DNA of 6,625 bases, from NCBI GenBank assembly GCA_035429725.1, contig DAOMFI010000153.1:1-6625 (forward strand), read 5' to 3'. This document shows, one piece after another, positions 1 to 5,965 of the stretch. Under the pieces are notes generated by a model that was given only the letters and a program-made list of their open reading frames with translations, ran no database searches and was not told the origin of the DNA. A program made the translations under genes and the position numbers. Source of the DNA: JALORV01 sp035429725. GTDB taxonomy: Bacteria > Pseudomonadota > Gammaproteobacteria > Burkholderiales > Burkholderiaceae_F. Within the stretch, counting starts at the first letter, position 1. Each line of letters starts with the position of its first letter.

Positions 1-655
1 CGATCCCGAGATCGTGCGTGATCAGCAGCATCGCCGTGCCCTGCGTGCGCTGCAGCTCGACCAGCAGATCCAGGATCTGCTTCTGGATCGTTACGTCGAG
101 CGCCGTCGTGGGCTCGTCGGCGATGACGATGTCCGGCTCACCGGCCAGCGCGATCGCGATCATCACGCGCTGCTTCTGGCCGCCGGACAACTGGAATGGA
201 TAGCTGTCGATGCGCCGCTCCGGCTCCGGCAGCCCGACCCGACGCAGCCAGTCGAGTGCCTTGGCGCGTGCGGCCGCGCCGCGCAGGGCCGTATGACGCT
301 CGATGACCTCGACGATCTGGCGCCCGACCGGAAGCACCGGGTTGAGGCTGGTCGACGGCTCCTGGAAGATGATGCTGACGCGGCGCCCGCGCACGTCACG
401 CATGCGGGCCTCCGCCAGCTGCGCGATATCGGTACCCGCGAGGTCCATACGCCCGCCCTGTACCCGGCCATTGTCGGGCAGCAGGCGCAGGATCGACAGC
501 GCCGTCATCGATTTGCCGCAGCCGGACTCGCCGACCAGCGCGAAGGTCTCACCGCGCGTGAGCGTCAGCGACAGCGCATCGACGGCGCGCACCAGTCCGC
601 TGTCGGTATCGAGGACGGTGTCGAGGCCCTCGATCGCGAGCACGGCGTCGCTCAT
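1..655 (-). CDS. OppD/DppD-type ABC transporter ATP-binding protein (3' part outside window)
   Basis: Cytoplasmic ATPase that powers the peptide-type importer encoded just upstream. Translating 655 down to 2 gives 218 residues without a stop. Walker A (GESGCGKS) is at residues 42-49, the Q-loop Gln at 98 (IIFQEP), the LSGGQ signature at 156-160, Walker B with Asp180 and catalytic Glu181 (VIADEP), the D-loop TALD at 184-187, and the H-loop His at 214 (LLITHD). All ATPase motifs are intact. The start is the ATG at 655, preceded by GGGGTG with 5 nt spacing; an earlier ATG at 672 stops after six codons. The gene follows the OppC-like gene by 13 nt. The OppD-specific C-terminal region would lie to the left. 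Single OppD proteins are about 330 aa and YejF-type fused OppD-OppF proteins about 530 aa; the visible part fits either. The family call is very secure; substrate and full length are unknown. Confidence 0.95.
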   Translation of the reverse strand, partial: MSDAVLAIEGLDTVLDTDSGLVRAVDALSLTLTRGETFALVGESGCGKSMTALSILRLLPDNGRVQGGRMDLAGTDIAQLAEARMRDVRGRRVSIIFQEPSTSLNPVLPVGRQIVEVIERHTALRGAAARAKALDWLRRVGLPEPERRIDSYPFQLSGGQKQRVMIAIALAGEPDIVIADEPTTALDVTIQKQILDLLVELQRTQGTAMLLITHDLGI

Positions 656-672
656 TGGCGCACCCCGATCAT
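652..672 (-). other. Six-codon micro-ORF bridging the OppC-like and OppD-like genes
   Basis: An ATG at 672-670 overlaps the OppC-like stop as ATGA. It reads MIGVRQ and stops with TGA at 654-652, which overlaps the OppD-like start as another ATGA. Two consecutive ATGA overlaps could let terminating ribosomes re-initiate stepwise across the junction. Whether it is translated is unknown; it may be chance in a short junction. Confidence 0.25.
661..666 (-). promoter_or_regulatory. Ribosome binding site of the OppD-like gene
   Basis: On the minus strand GGGGTG lies 5 nt before the ATG at 655. It supports that start over the ATG at 672, whose frame closes after six codons. Confidence 0.55.
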
Positions 673-2114
673 GTCGACTCCTTCAGCCGGAATCGACGCG
701 GACGGAAGGTGCGTGACCGCGGGTCGAAGGCCTCGCGCACGGCGTCGGAGAACAGGTTCGCCGCGAGCACGAGCGCGAGCATGAAGGTGAACGCCGTCGC
801 CAGGTTCCACCATACGGCCGGATCGCGTGACATCTCGCTGCGCGCCAGGTTGATCATCGAACCGAAGCTCGACGAGTTCGGATCGACACCCACGCCAACG
901 TAAGAGAGCACGGCTTCGTACAGCACGAGCGCGGAGAAATCGAGCACCGCCACGATCAGCACCAGGTGCATGACGTTGGGCAGGATGTGCCGCCACATGA
1001 TGCGGCCATGGCTGACGCCGAACGCATGCGCCGCCTGCACGTATTCCAGCTCGGATATTTTCAGCGTCTCGGCGCGCAGCAGCCGGCACAGCGTCGCCCA
1101 GCCCGTGATTCCGAGGATCACGCACAGCAGGAACAGCCTGAACTCGGCGCGCTCCACGCCGGTCGCGAAGTTCTCCGCATTCTTGTCGATGTAGACGTTG
1201 ATCAGCAGCACGAACGCGGCGACCAGCAGGATCGGCGGGATGGCCGAAAGAACCGTGTAGAAGTACTGGATCACATCGTCGATCCAGCCCTTGAAGTAGC
1301 CCGCCAGCACGCCGAGCGCTATGGCGAGCGGCAGCGTGGCGATCGTCGACAGCGATCCGATGACGACTGCCGTGCGGATGCTCTTGAGAGCCTGATACAG
1401 CACGTCATTGCCGGTGCGGTCCGTGCCGAAGGGGTGGTAGTAGGGCCAGATCGCCACCAGCCAGCCGATCACCATGGCGATCACCGAGGCAGTGACGAGT
1501 ATCGAACGCCATGGAATCTCGGTTTCGCCGCGCGCCATCTCGGCGAGCGACGCTCGCCAGCCGCCTGCCGCGCGCCCGCGGACGAAGGCCACGCCGACGA
1601 TCATCAGGGCTGCGAACGCAAGCCCGCCCGCCACGCCCTGCAGCGACCGCGCCCTCAGGTCCGCCCGCCACTCCTGCGCCGGGTCTTCAAGGTGTGCGCC
1701 GCCGAACGCCAGACGCGGATACTCGCGCACCTCGCGGCCGTCGATCACCGTCGTTTCCCGCTGGAACGACCAGTACGCGAGCGGCACCGAGTAGGTCTTT
1801 TCGCGCGCCTCGATGGCGTGATTGAGCAGTACGTCGAGCAGCGACAGCGTTCGCGTCGCATACGCGGCAGCCGCCTCCGGCGCGGCGCCTGGCGCGGCGG
1901 CCAGACGCGGCCGGAAGTGCACGGAGTCGAGCAGCGCCAGGCCAATGAAGACCACCAGCACGACAGCGGCCGACATTGCTGGCGCGTCGCGCAGCACATG
2001 GCGCCAGGTGGCGCGCAGGTTCGGGCTGCGGCGGACGTGGATCGCGTACGCGACCACGGCAGCAACGACGAGCCACAGCACGAGGTCGGTCCAGAGGAAG
2101 ACGAACTTGGGCAT
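669..2114 (-). CDS. OppC/DppC-like ABC transporter permease with enlarged N-terminal region
   Basis: Inner-membrane permease subunit of a peptide-type importer, expected to pair with the OppB-like subunit. It has 481 residues, whereas OppC/DppC are about 300. The canonical core starts near residue 227 with HPFGTD, followed by about five membrane segments (near 247-272, 285-309, 325-345, 382-408, 436-456). A clear EAA loop for contact with the ATPase lies at 357-380 (EYVQAA, then RHILPN). Ahead of the core are hydrophobic segments near 4-26, 45-63, 160-178 and 205-223, with a hydrophilic stretch of about 95 residues at 64-159. Arg-rich stretches after 26 and 178 predict that those loops are cytoplasmic, giving about nine segments with the N-terminus outside. 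The ATG at 2114 lies 14 nt after the OppB-like stop and has no evident Shine-Dalgarno, so translation may be coupled. The family is certain; the role of the extension is unknown. Confidence 0.95.
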   Translation of the reverse strand: MPKFVFLWTDLVLWLVVAAVVAYAIHVRRSPNLRATWRHVLRDAPAMSAAVVLVVFIGLALLDSVHFRPRLAAAPGAAPEAAAAYATRTLSLLDVLLNHAIEAREKTYSVPLAYWSFQRETTVIDGREVREYPRLAFGGAHLEDPAQEWRADLRARSLQGVAGGLAFAALMIVGVAFVRGRAAGGWRASLAEMARGETEIPWRSILVTASVIAMVIGWLVAIWPYYHPFGTDRTGNDVLYQALKSIRTAVVIGSLSTIATLPLAIALGVLAGYFKGWIDDVIQYFYTVLSAIPPILLVAAFVLLINVYIDKNAENFATGVERAEFRLFLLCVILGITGWATLCRLLRAETLKISELEYVQAAHAFGVSHGRIMWRHILPNVMHLVLIVAVLDFSALVLYEAVLSYVGVGVDPNSSSFGSMINLARSEMSRDPAVWWNLATAFTFMLALVLAANLFSDAVREAFDPRSRTFRPRRFRLKEST

Positions 2115-2128
2115 CGTTGCGCGGCCGT

Positions 2129-3106
2129 CTAGGCGAGGCGCACCCGCGGATCGACGAACGTGTAGGCGATGTCGGTCGCGAGGTAGGCGAGGATGTAGAG
2201 CAGCGACCCCAGGAACACCATCGTGTGCACGATCGCGAAGTCCTGTCCGGCGATCGCCTCGACGACGTAGGTGCCGAGGCCCGGAATTCCGAAGAACGAT
2301 TCAAACACGATCGAGCCGAGGAAGGCGTAGGGCAGCAGCGCACCGACATGCGTCAGGATGGGCAGCCAGGCATTGCGCAGCACATGGCCGAACAGCACGG
2401 CAGGCTCCGCCAGGCCCTTGGAGCGCGCAGTGCGGACGTAATCCTTGCTGGCCTCTTCCAGCAGCATCGCGCGGAAGAGCCGGGCCTCGCTGCCGAGCTG
2501 GAACACAATGCCGACGACGATCGGCAGCGCGAGGAACTTGAAAAGATCGAGCCCCGGCACGAAACCCGACAACGGCACCAGCTTCAGCGTCTTGCCGAAG
2601 AACCACTGCGCCATGATGATGTAAAACAGGCTCGAGATCGACATCATCACGACGCACAGCACCGTGCCCCAGAAGTCGAGGTAGCTGGCGCGGAAGAACA
2701 CCAGCAGCAGCGAGAACGTGATGCTCGTGAAGAGCGTCAGCAGCAGCATCGGCCCGGCCAGCGCGAGACTCGCCGGGATGCGGGTGGCGATTTCGTGCGC
2801 GATGTCGCGGCCGCTGTCACTGGTGCCGAAGTTCAGCGTGAAGAGCTTCAGCGAGCGGTCGTAGAAGATCGTGTTGCGGAAGCGGTCGAGTCCATCGGCT
2901 TTCGGGTTGAACCACAGCGGCTTGTCGTAGCCGCGCTCGGCCTTCCACTTCTCGATGGCGTCCTGCGACACGCGCTTGGCTCCGATGTTGAGCCGCGCGA
3001 TGTTGTCCGGTGAATTGACGGCGAAGAACAGCGTGAAGGTCAGCAGGTTGACGCCGATCAGGATCAGCACCGCATAACCGATGCGGCGGACGATGTAGTT
3101 CAGCAC
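2129..3106 (-). CDS. OppB/DppB-like ABC transporter permease
   Basis: Inner-membrane permease subunit that with the OppC-like protein should form the translocation channel. The 325 residues match the usual OppB/DppB length. The N-terminus is typical (MLNYIVRRIG, then a hydrophobic helix at about 11-30). A periplasmic region of about 80 residues follows, then further membrane segments near 115-137, 145-170, 190-205, 252-270 and 290-315. The EAA loop is at 222-250 (DYVRTARSKG, with HVLRN downstream), FFGIPGLGTY at 271-280, and the closing DPRVRL motif at 319-324. The start is a GTG at 3106 with GGAG 6 nt upstream; no ATG in this frame lies in the preceding 30 nt. It follows the binding-protein gene by 25 nt and precedes the OppC-like gene by 14 nt, consistent with one transcript. 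Substrate cannot be deduced from the permease. Confidence 0.96.
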   Translation of the reverse strand: MLNYIVRRIGYAVLILIGVNLLTFTLFFAVNSPDNIARLNIGAKRVSQDAIEKWKAERGYDKPLWFNPKADGLDRFRNTIFYDRSLKLFTLNFGTSDSGRDIAHEIATRIPASLALAGPMLLLTLFTSITFSLLLVFFRASYLDFWGTVLCVVMMSISSLFYIIMAQWFFGKTLKLVPLSGFVPGLDLFKFLALPIVVGIVFQLGSEARLFRAMLLEEASKDYVRTARSKGLAEPAVLFGHVLRNAWLPILTHVGALLPYAFLGSIVFESFFGIPGLGTYVVEAIAGQDFAIVHTMVFLGSLLYILAYLATDIAYTFVDPRVRLA

Positions 3107-3135
3107 GCCAGGCTCCGCACGGCGCCGTCCTTCAT
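3100..3135 (-). other. Eleven-codon micro-ORF bridging the binding-protein and OppB-like genes
   Basis: An ATG at 3135-3133 overlaps the stop codon of the binding-protein gene as ATGA. The frame encodes MKDGAVRSLAC and ends at TGA 3102-3100, inside codons 2-3 of the OppB-like gene (7 nt overlap). It also spans the GGAG that serves the GTG start. Translation is not shown; it may be fortuitous. Confidence 0.25.
3113..3116 (-). promoter_or_regulatory. Ribosome binding site deciding the GTG start of the OppB-like gene
   Basis: GGAG on the minus strand lies 6 nt before the GTG at 3106. It supports this non-ATG start, which also gives the typical OppB N-terminus. Confidence 0.55.
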
Positions 3136-5372
3136 TGCCCGCTCCTCGCCACGGCCAGCGTGCGGCCCGCGGTCTCCCGTTCGCGGCGCTTCCAGCTGCG
3201 ATACGCCGGCACGATCGCGGCGATGATCGCCAGCACGATCAGCACGACCGGCCACCAGATCGGCCGGTTCCACTCGGCGATCTTCGCCGCCCGCAGTTCG
3301 GGGTCGACCTTCATGTACATCAGCCGGTCATTGGCCAACGGCGCCGGCTTCACGTTGCCGACCCAGCCGTGGTGCACCGAGCCCGCATACGGGTTGTAGC
3401 CGAATGCCCACGGCGCATCCTTCTGCAGGATGGCAATCATCTGGTCGACGACCTGCTGCTTGCGCGGAACGTCGTCGAGGTAGCGCATTTCCTCGAACAG
3501 CTTGTCGAACTCGGCGTTCTGATAGTTGGCCGTGTTGTTGCCGTTGCCCTGGGTCGCCGCCTGCGAGTTCGGGCCGTAGAGCAGGAACAGGAAGTTCTCG
3601 GCATCGGGGTAATCGGCGAACCAGCCCCACCAGAAGATCTGCAGGCTGCCCTTGTCGGCCTTGTCCTGGAACCGGTTGTAGTCGGTCGCGCGCAGTTCGA
3701 GCTGGACGCCGATCTTGGCGAACTGCTTGACCATCCAGTCCACCTCGGCCTTCAGTTCCGGCGTCAGCGCGCGCTGGTAGTCGTAGTTGAGCACCAGCGG
3801 CTGGCCTGTCTTCGCGTCCCTGCCGTCGGGGTAGCCGGCCTCGGCCAGCAGCCGCTTCGCCTCTGCGATCGACTTGCGCCTGGGCTTGCCATCGACGATG
3901 TCATATACGGTGCGGTTGATCGCCTCCGGCCGGTACGCAAAGACGCCTGGCGGCACCGCGCTCATGGCCGGTTCGCCGGCGGCCTTGCTCTCGAAGACGC
4001 GAACGTATTCTTCCCAGTCGATCGCGATCGACAGCGCCTGGCGCAGCTTTCGGTTGCGCTCCTGCTCCTCGGGCGTCTTGCCTTTGCCGACGACCGGATC
4101 CCACCAGTTGAAGCCAAGGTACCAGTTGGAGATCTCGAGCGTCTTCGGCATCTGGATGCCGCGCTCGCGGAAGAGCTGCGCGACCTGCTCCGAGTTCTTG
4201 ACGTCGTAGTCCAAGTCGAGCAGCCAGTCGAAGCGAGAGATCTCCGGGTTGTCGTAGTAGCCCTGCATGAACTTGGTCTTGTGCGGAATGCGCTCCTTCT
4301 CGATCGAGAACACCACCTGGTCGATGAAGGGCATCGGCTTGCCGCAGTCGGCGAGCAGGCCGGCCGCCTCATCCCCTTTCTCGCCTTCGCACGGATAGGG
4401 CTCGCCGCGGAAATTCGGGTTGCGCGAAAGCACATGCCGGCGGTTTTCCTGGTACTCGGTCAGCATGTACGGGCCGGTGCCGACCGGCCAGTAATTCATG
4501 CTGAGGTTGCGCTCCGCCATGCCAGGCTGCGCATAGAACCTGTCGACCTCCCACGGCACCGGCGAAAAGAAGCTCATCGTCAGCCAGTACTTGAACTGCG
4601 GATACTTGCCGTCCAGCCGTATGCGCAACGTGTGATCGTCGATCGCCTCGACGCCCGCCAGCGGGAACTGCCGGAAGTCGAGAAACGGCAGGTTCCGGTC
4701 CGTCAGCGGCTTGCCGTTGCGAAGCTTCTCGTCTTCCTTCGAAATGAGTACGCCGTAGTCCTTGAGCCCCTTGATGTGCTCGGCCATCGGCGAAAACGAT
4801 GGCGACTTGATGCGCGTCGTGGCAAGGCGCTTGATGCCGTAGACGTAGTCGTGGGCCGTCAGTTCGCGCGTGCCCCGGTGCTCGAAGTCGAACGGCGTGC
4901 GCTTGTCGCCGAGGTCCTCCGGCTTCAGCGCGTGGTAGCGCAGGTTGCCGGCCTCGTCCTTCGCAAACGCGGGATGCGGCGAATACAGGATGCCCTTCCT
5001 GATCTTGATGTCGTAGACCGACTCCGCGATCTGGTCACCGGGTGCATCGGCCGGCAGCTCGCGGCCGTCCTTGTCGTAGTAGCGCGGGGTGGCGATTGCC
5101 TCAGCAGCGCGCGGCGCGACCTCGTACGGCCGCTTCAGGTAGTGGAAGCGATACAGCGGCTCGAAGATCGAGTAGGTATACGGAGTCTCGTCCAGTGAAT
5201 ACGACGCCGTGGGGTCGAGGTACTTGGGCGAACGCTCCTGGAAGGCCGTGAAGAACGTGTTGGTCTTCTCGGCACCGCTCGCGTGGGGACTGTTGGTGAT
5301 GCGGTCGCACCCGGCGAGCAGCACCGCACCTGAAGCCAATGTCACGGCGAGCAAGCCGCGGACGACATCCAT
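3132..5372 (-). CDS. Peptide-type ABC transporter substrate-binding lipoprotein with C-terminal membrane helix
   Basis: Extracytoplasmic solute-binding protein of the SBP_bac_5 (OppA/DppA/YejA) family. Typical stretches are PVGTGPYML at 296-304, RKLRQALSIAIDWEEY at 441-456 and WWGWFADYPDAENF at 581-594. It has 746 residues; many family members are about 500-600. The first 22 residues form a lipoprotein signal with lipobox LLAGC (Cys22) and Asp23 at +2, the inner-membrane retention signal in E. coli. A hydrophobic helix at about 705-723 is followed by RSWKRRER, predicting a cytoplasmic tail. Cys328 and Cys343 are the only other cysteines and could form a disulfide. The start at 5372 is preferred over the in-frame ATG at 5486: it has GGGAGG 7 nt upstream and places the signal peptide at the N-terminus, giving 746 rather than 784 residues. 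The ligand may be a peptide, but the family also binds metals and other small molecules. Confidence 0.95.
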   Translation of the reverse strand: MDVVRGLLAVTLASGAVLLAGCDRITNSPHASGAEKTNTFFTAFQERSPKYLDPTASYSLDETPYTYSIFEPLYRFHYLKRPYEVAPRAAEAIATPRYYDKDGRELPADAPGDQIAESVYDIKIRKGILYSPHPAFAKDEAGNLRYHALKPEDLGDKRTPFDFEHRGTRELTAHDYVYGIKRLATTRIKSPSFSPMAEHIKGLKDYGVLISKEDEKLRNGKPLTDRNLPFLDFRQFPLAGVEAIDDHTLRIRLDGKYPQFKYWLTMSFFSPVPWEVDRFYAQPGMAERNLSMNYWPVGTGPYMLTEYQENRRHVLSRNPNFRGEPYPCEGEKGDEAAGLLADCGKPMPFIDQVVFSIEKERIPHKTKFMQGYYDNPEISRFDWLLDLDYDVKNSEQVAQLFRERGIQMPKTLEISNWYLGFNWWDPVVGKGKTPEEQERNRKLRQALSIAIDWEEYVRVFESKAAGEPAMSAVPPGVFAYRPEAINRTVYDIVDGKPRRKSIAEAKRLLAEAGYPDGRDAKTGQPLVLNYDYQRALTPELKAEVDWMVKQFAKIGVQLELRATDYNRFQDKADKGSLQIFWWGWFADYPDAENFLFLLYGPNSQAATQGNGNNTANYQNAEFDKLFEEMRYLDDVPRKQQVVDQMIAILQKDAPWAFGYNPYAGSVHHGWVGNVKPAPLANDRLMYMKVDPELRAAKIAEWNRPIWWPVVLIVLAIIAAIVPAYRSWKRRERETAGRTLAVARSGQ

Positions 5373-5379
5373 CGTGGTT

Positions 5380-5385
5380 CCTCCC
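5380..5385 (-). promoter_or_regulatory. Strong Shine-Dalgarno that sets the binding-protein start
   Basis: GGGAGG on the minus strand ends 7 nt before the ATG at 5372. It is the best ribosome binding site in the window and decides in favour of 5372 over the upstream in-frame ATG at 5486, which lacks one. Confidence 0.8.
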
Positions 5386-5421
5386 GCGTGGTCGCGGAGC
5401 GGCTGCGCAGCCTTCGTGAGG

Positions 5422-5436
5422 CCGGCAAAAGGCCGG
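5422..5436 (-). other. Small GC hairpin in the importer 5' leader
   Basis: CCGGC at 5422-5426 pairs with GCCGG at 5432-5436 around a 5-nt loop. It has no following T run on either strand, so it is not an intrinsic terminator. If the promoter at 5439-5465 is used, it would sit at the very 5' end of the importer mRNA. A 5-bp stem is common by chance in GC-rich DNA. Confidence 0.25.
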
Positions 5437-5438
5437 GA

Positions 5439-5465
5439 ATTGTAGTCGCGGCCTGCGGGTGTCCA
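5439..5465 (-). promoter_or_regulatory. Possible sigma70-type promoter of the importer operon
   Basis: On the minus strand TGGACA (5465-5460, 5 of 6 to TTGACA) and TACAAT (5444-5439, 5 of 6 to TATAAT) are separated by 15 nt, slightly below the preferred 16-18. Transcription would start near 5432, giving a leader of about 60 nt before the ATG at 5372. It lies inside the 38-codon upstream extension of the frame, which further argues against the start at 5486. Confidence 0.4.
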
Positions 5466-5495
5466 CTGGACCTTCGGTTCGTTCATACCTTGCCG

Positions 5496-5503
5496 CTTAT
5501 ACT
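5496..5503. promoter_or_regulatory. Symmetric -10-like element between the divergent operons
   Basis: The plus strand reads TATACT at 5498-5503 and the minus strand TATAAG at 5501-5496; each matches TATAAT at 5 of 6 positions and they share the TATA core. Neither has a good -35 at 16-18 nt; on the minus side TTCAGC at 5523-5518 is only a weak match. A plus-strand start from this element would fall near 5510, about 6 nt before the ybgC ATG, which itself lacks a Shine-Dalgarno. Confidence 0.35.
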
Positions 5504-5515
5504 GCGCCGCAGCGC

Positions 5516-5965
5516 ATGCTGAAGACTCACTCCGCCGCGACCGGCCAGCCGTTCACCTGGAAGATCCGCGTCTACTACGAGGACACGGATACCGGCGGCA
5601 TTGTCTACTACGCGAACTATCTCAAGTTCTTCGAACGCGCGCGCACCGAATGGTTGCGGGCAGCGGGTTACGGGCAACAGCGCCTGCTCGATGAGTTTGG
5701 ACTGCAGTTCGTCGTGGCGCACATCGAGTGCAGCTACCAGCAGCCGGCGCGGCTCGACGACCTGATCGAGATCGACCTGCGGGTGGCCAAGACGGGACGC
5801 GTCTACATCGTCTTCGAGCAGGCCGCGCGTCGCGGCACCGATCTGCTTGCCACCGCGCGCGTTAAGGCCGCCTGCATCGACGCCCGCCGCTTCGCCCCGG
5901 CTGCGATGCCGGCCGACATGACTGCCGCATTTCGCACCCTGCCAGGATTCAGCCCGACCCCATGA
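5516..5965 (+). CDS. ybgC: YbgC, Tol-Pal-associated acyl-CoA thioesterase
   Basis: Small hot-dog-fold thioesterase of the 4-hydroxybenzoyl-CoA thioesterase family. Family members hydrolyse acyl-CoAs, and the gene is habitually first in the tol-pal cluster; a link to phospholipid metabolism at the membrane has been proposed. The motif VYYEDTDTGGIVYYANYLKF spans residues 19-38 and FFERARTE 38-45. Asp25 matches the catalytic Asp18 of E. coli YbgC. The E. coli His25 position is Tyr32 here, a substitution I believe is frequent in relatives. I chose the ATG at 5516, giving 149 residues (E. coli 134); the in-frame GTG at 5459 would add 19 unlikely residues and overlap promoter-like sequence. Neither start has a Shine-Dalgarno. 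The stop overlaps the tolQ start as ATGA, so translation is probably coupled. Confidence 0.95.
   Translation: MLKTHSAATGQPFTWKIRVYYEDTDTGGIVYYANYLKFFERARTEWLRAAGYGQQRLLDEFGLQFVVAHIECSYQQPARLDDLIEIDLRVAKTGRVYIVFEQAARRGTDLLATARVKAACIDARRFAPAAMPADMTAAFRTLPGFSPTP

Noticed and set aside
14..784. Plus-strand open frame of 256 codons opposite the ATPase gene
   Set aside because: The minus strand has intact Walker A, signature, Walker B and H-loop in one frame; the plus frame has no family features.
2115..2128. Search for a micro-ORF at the OppB/OppC junction like those at the other two
   Set aside because: The OppB-like gene ends with TAG and no ATG overlaps it; the 14-nt gap holds no bridging frame, so the pattern is not universal in the operon.
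966..2132. Plus-strand open frame of 388 codons opposite the OppC-like gene
   Set aside because: The product is dominated by Arg, His, Gln and Asp without domains or membrane segments, and lies fully antisense to a permease with a perfect EAA loop.
1976..3013. Plus-strand open frame of 345 codons opposite the OppB-like gene
   Set aside because: Low-complexity Arg/Glu/Gln-rich composition, antisense to an OppB family member of normal length with all motifs.
3135..5198. Long open frame of 687 codons on the plus strand opposite the binding-protein gene
   Set aside because: The opposite strand encodes an unmistakable SBP_bac_5 protein with signal peptide and Shine-Dalgarno. The plus-strand product is rich in Arg, Val and Leu with no recognisable domain, as expected of antisense frames in GC-rich DNA.
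5422..5436. GC hairpin considered as an intrinsic terminator
   Set aside because: The stem is only 5 bp and no T run follows on either strand; it lies upstream of both divergent genes, where no transcript needs to end.
5373..5486. Upstream in-frame ATG at 5486 that would add 38 residues to the binding protein
   Set aside because: It has no Shine-Dalgarno, its added residues are hydrophilic and would bury the lipoprotein signal internally, and a promoter-like sequence lies within it.
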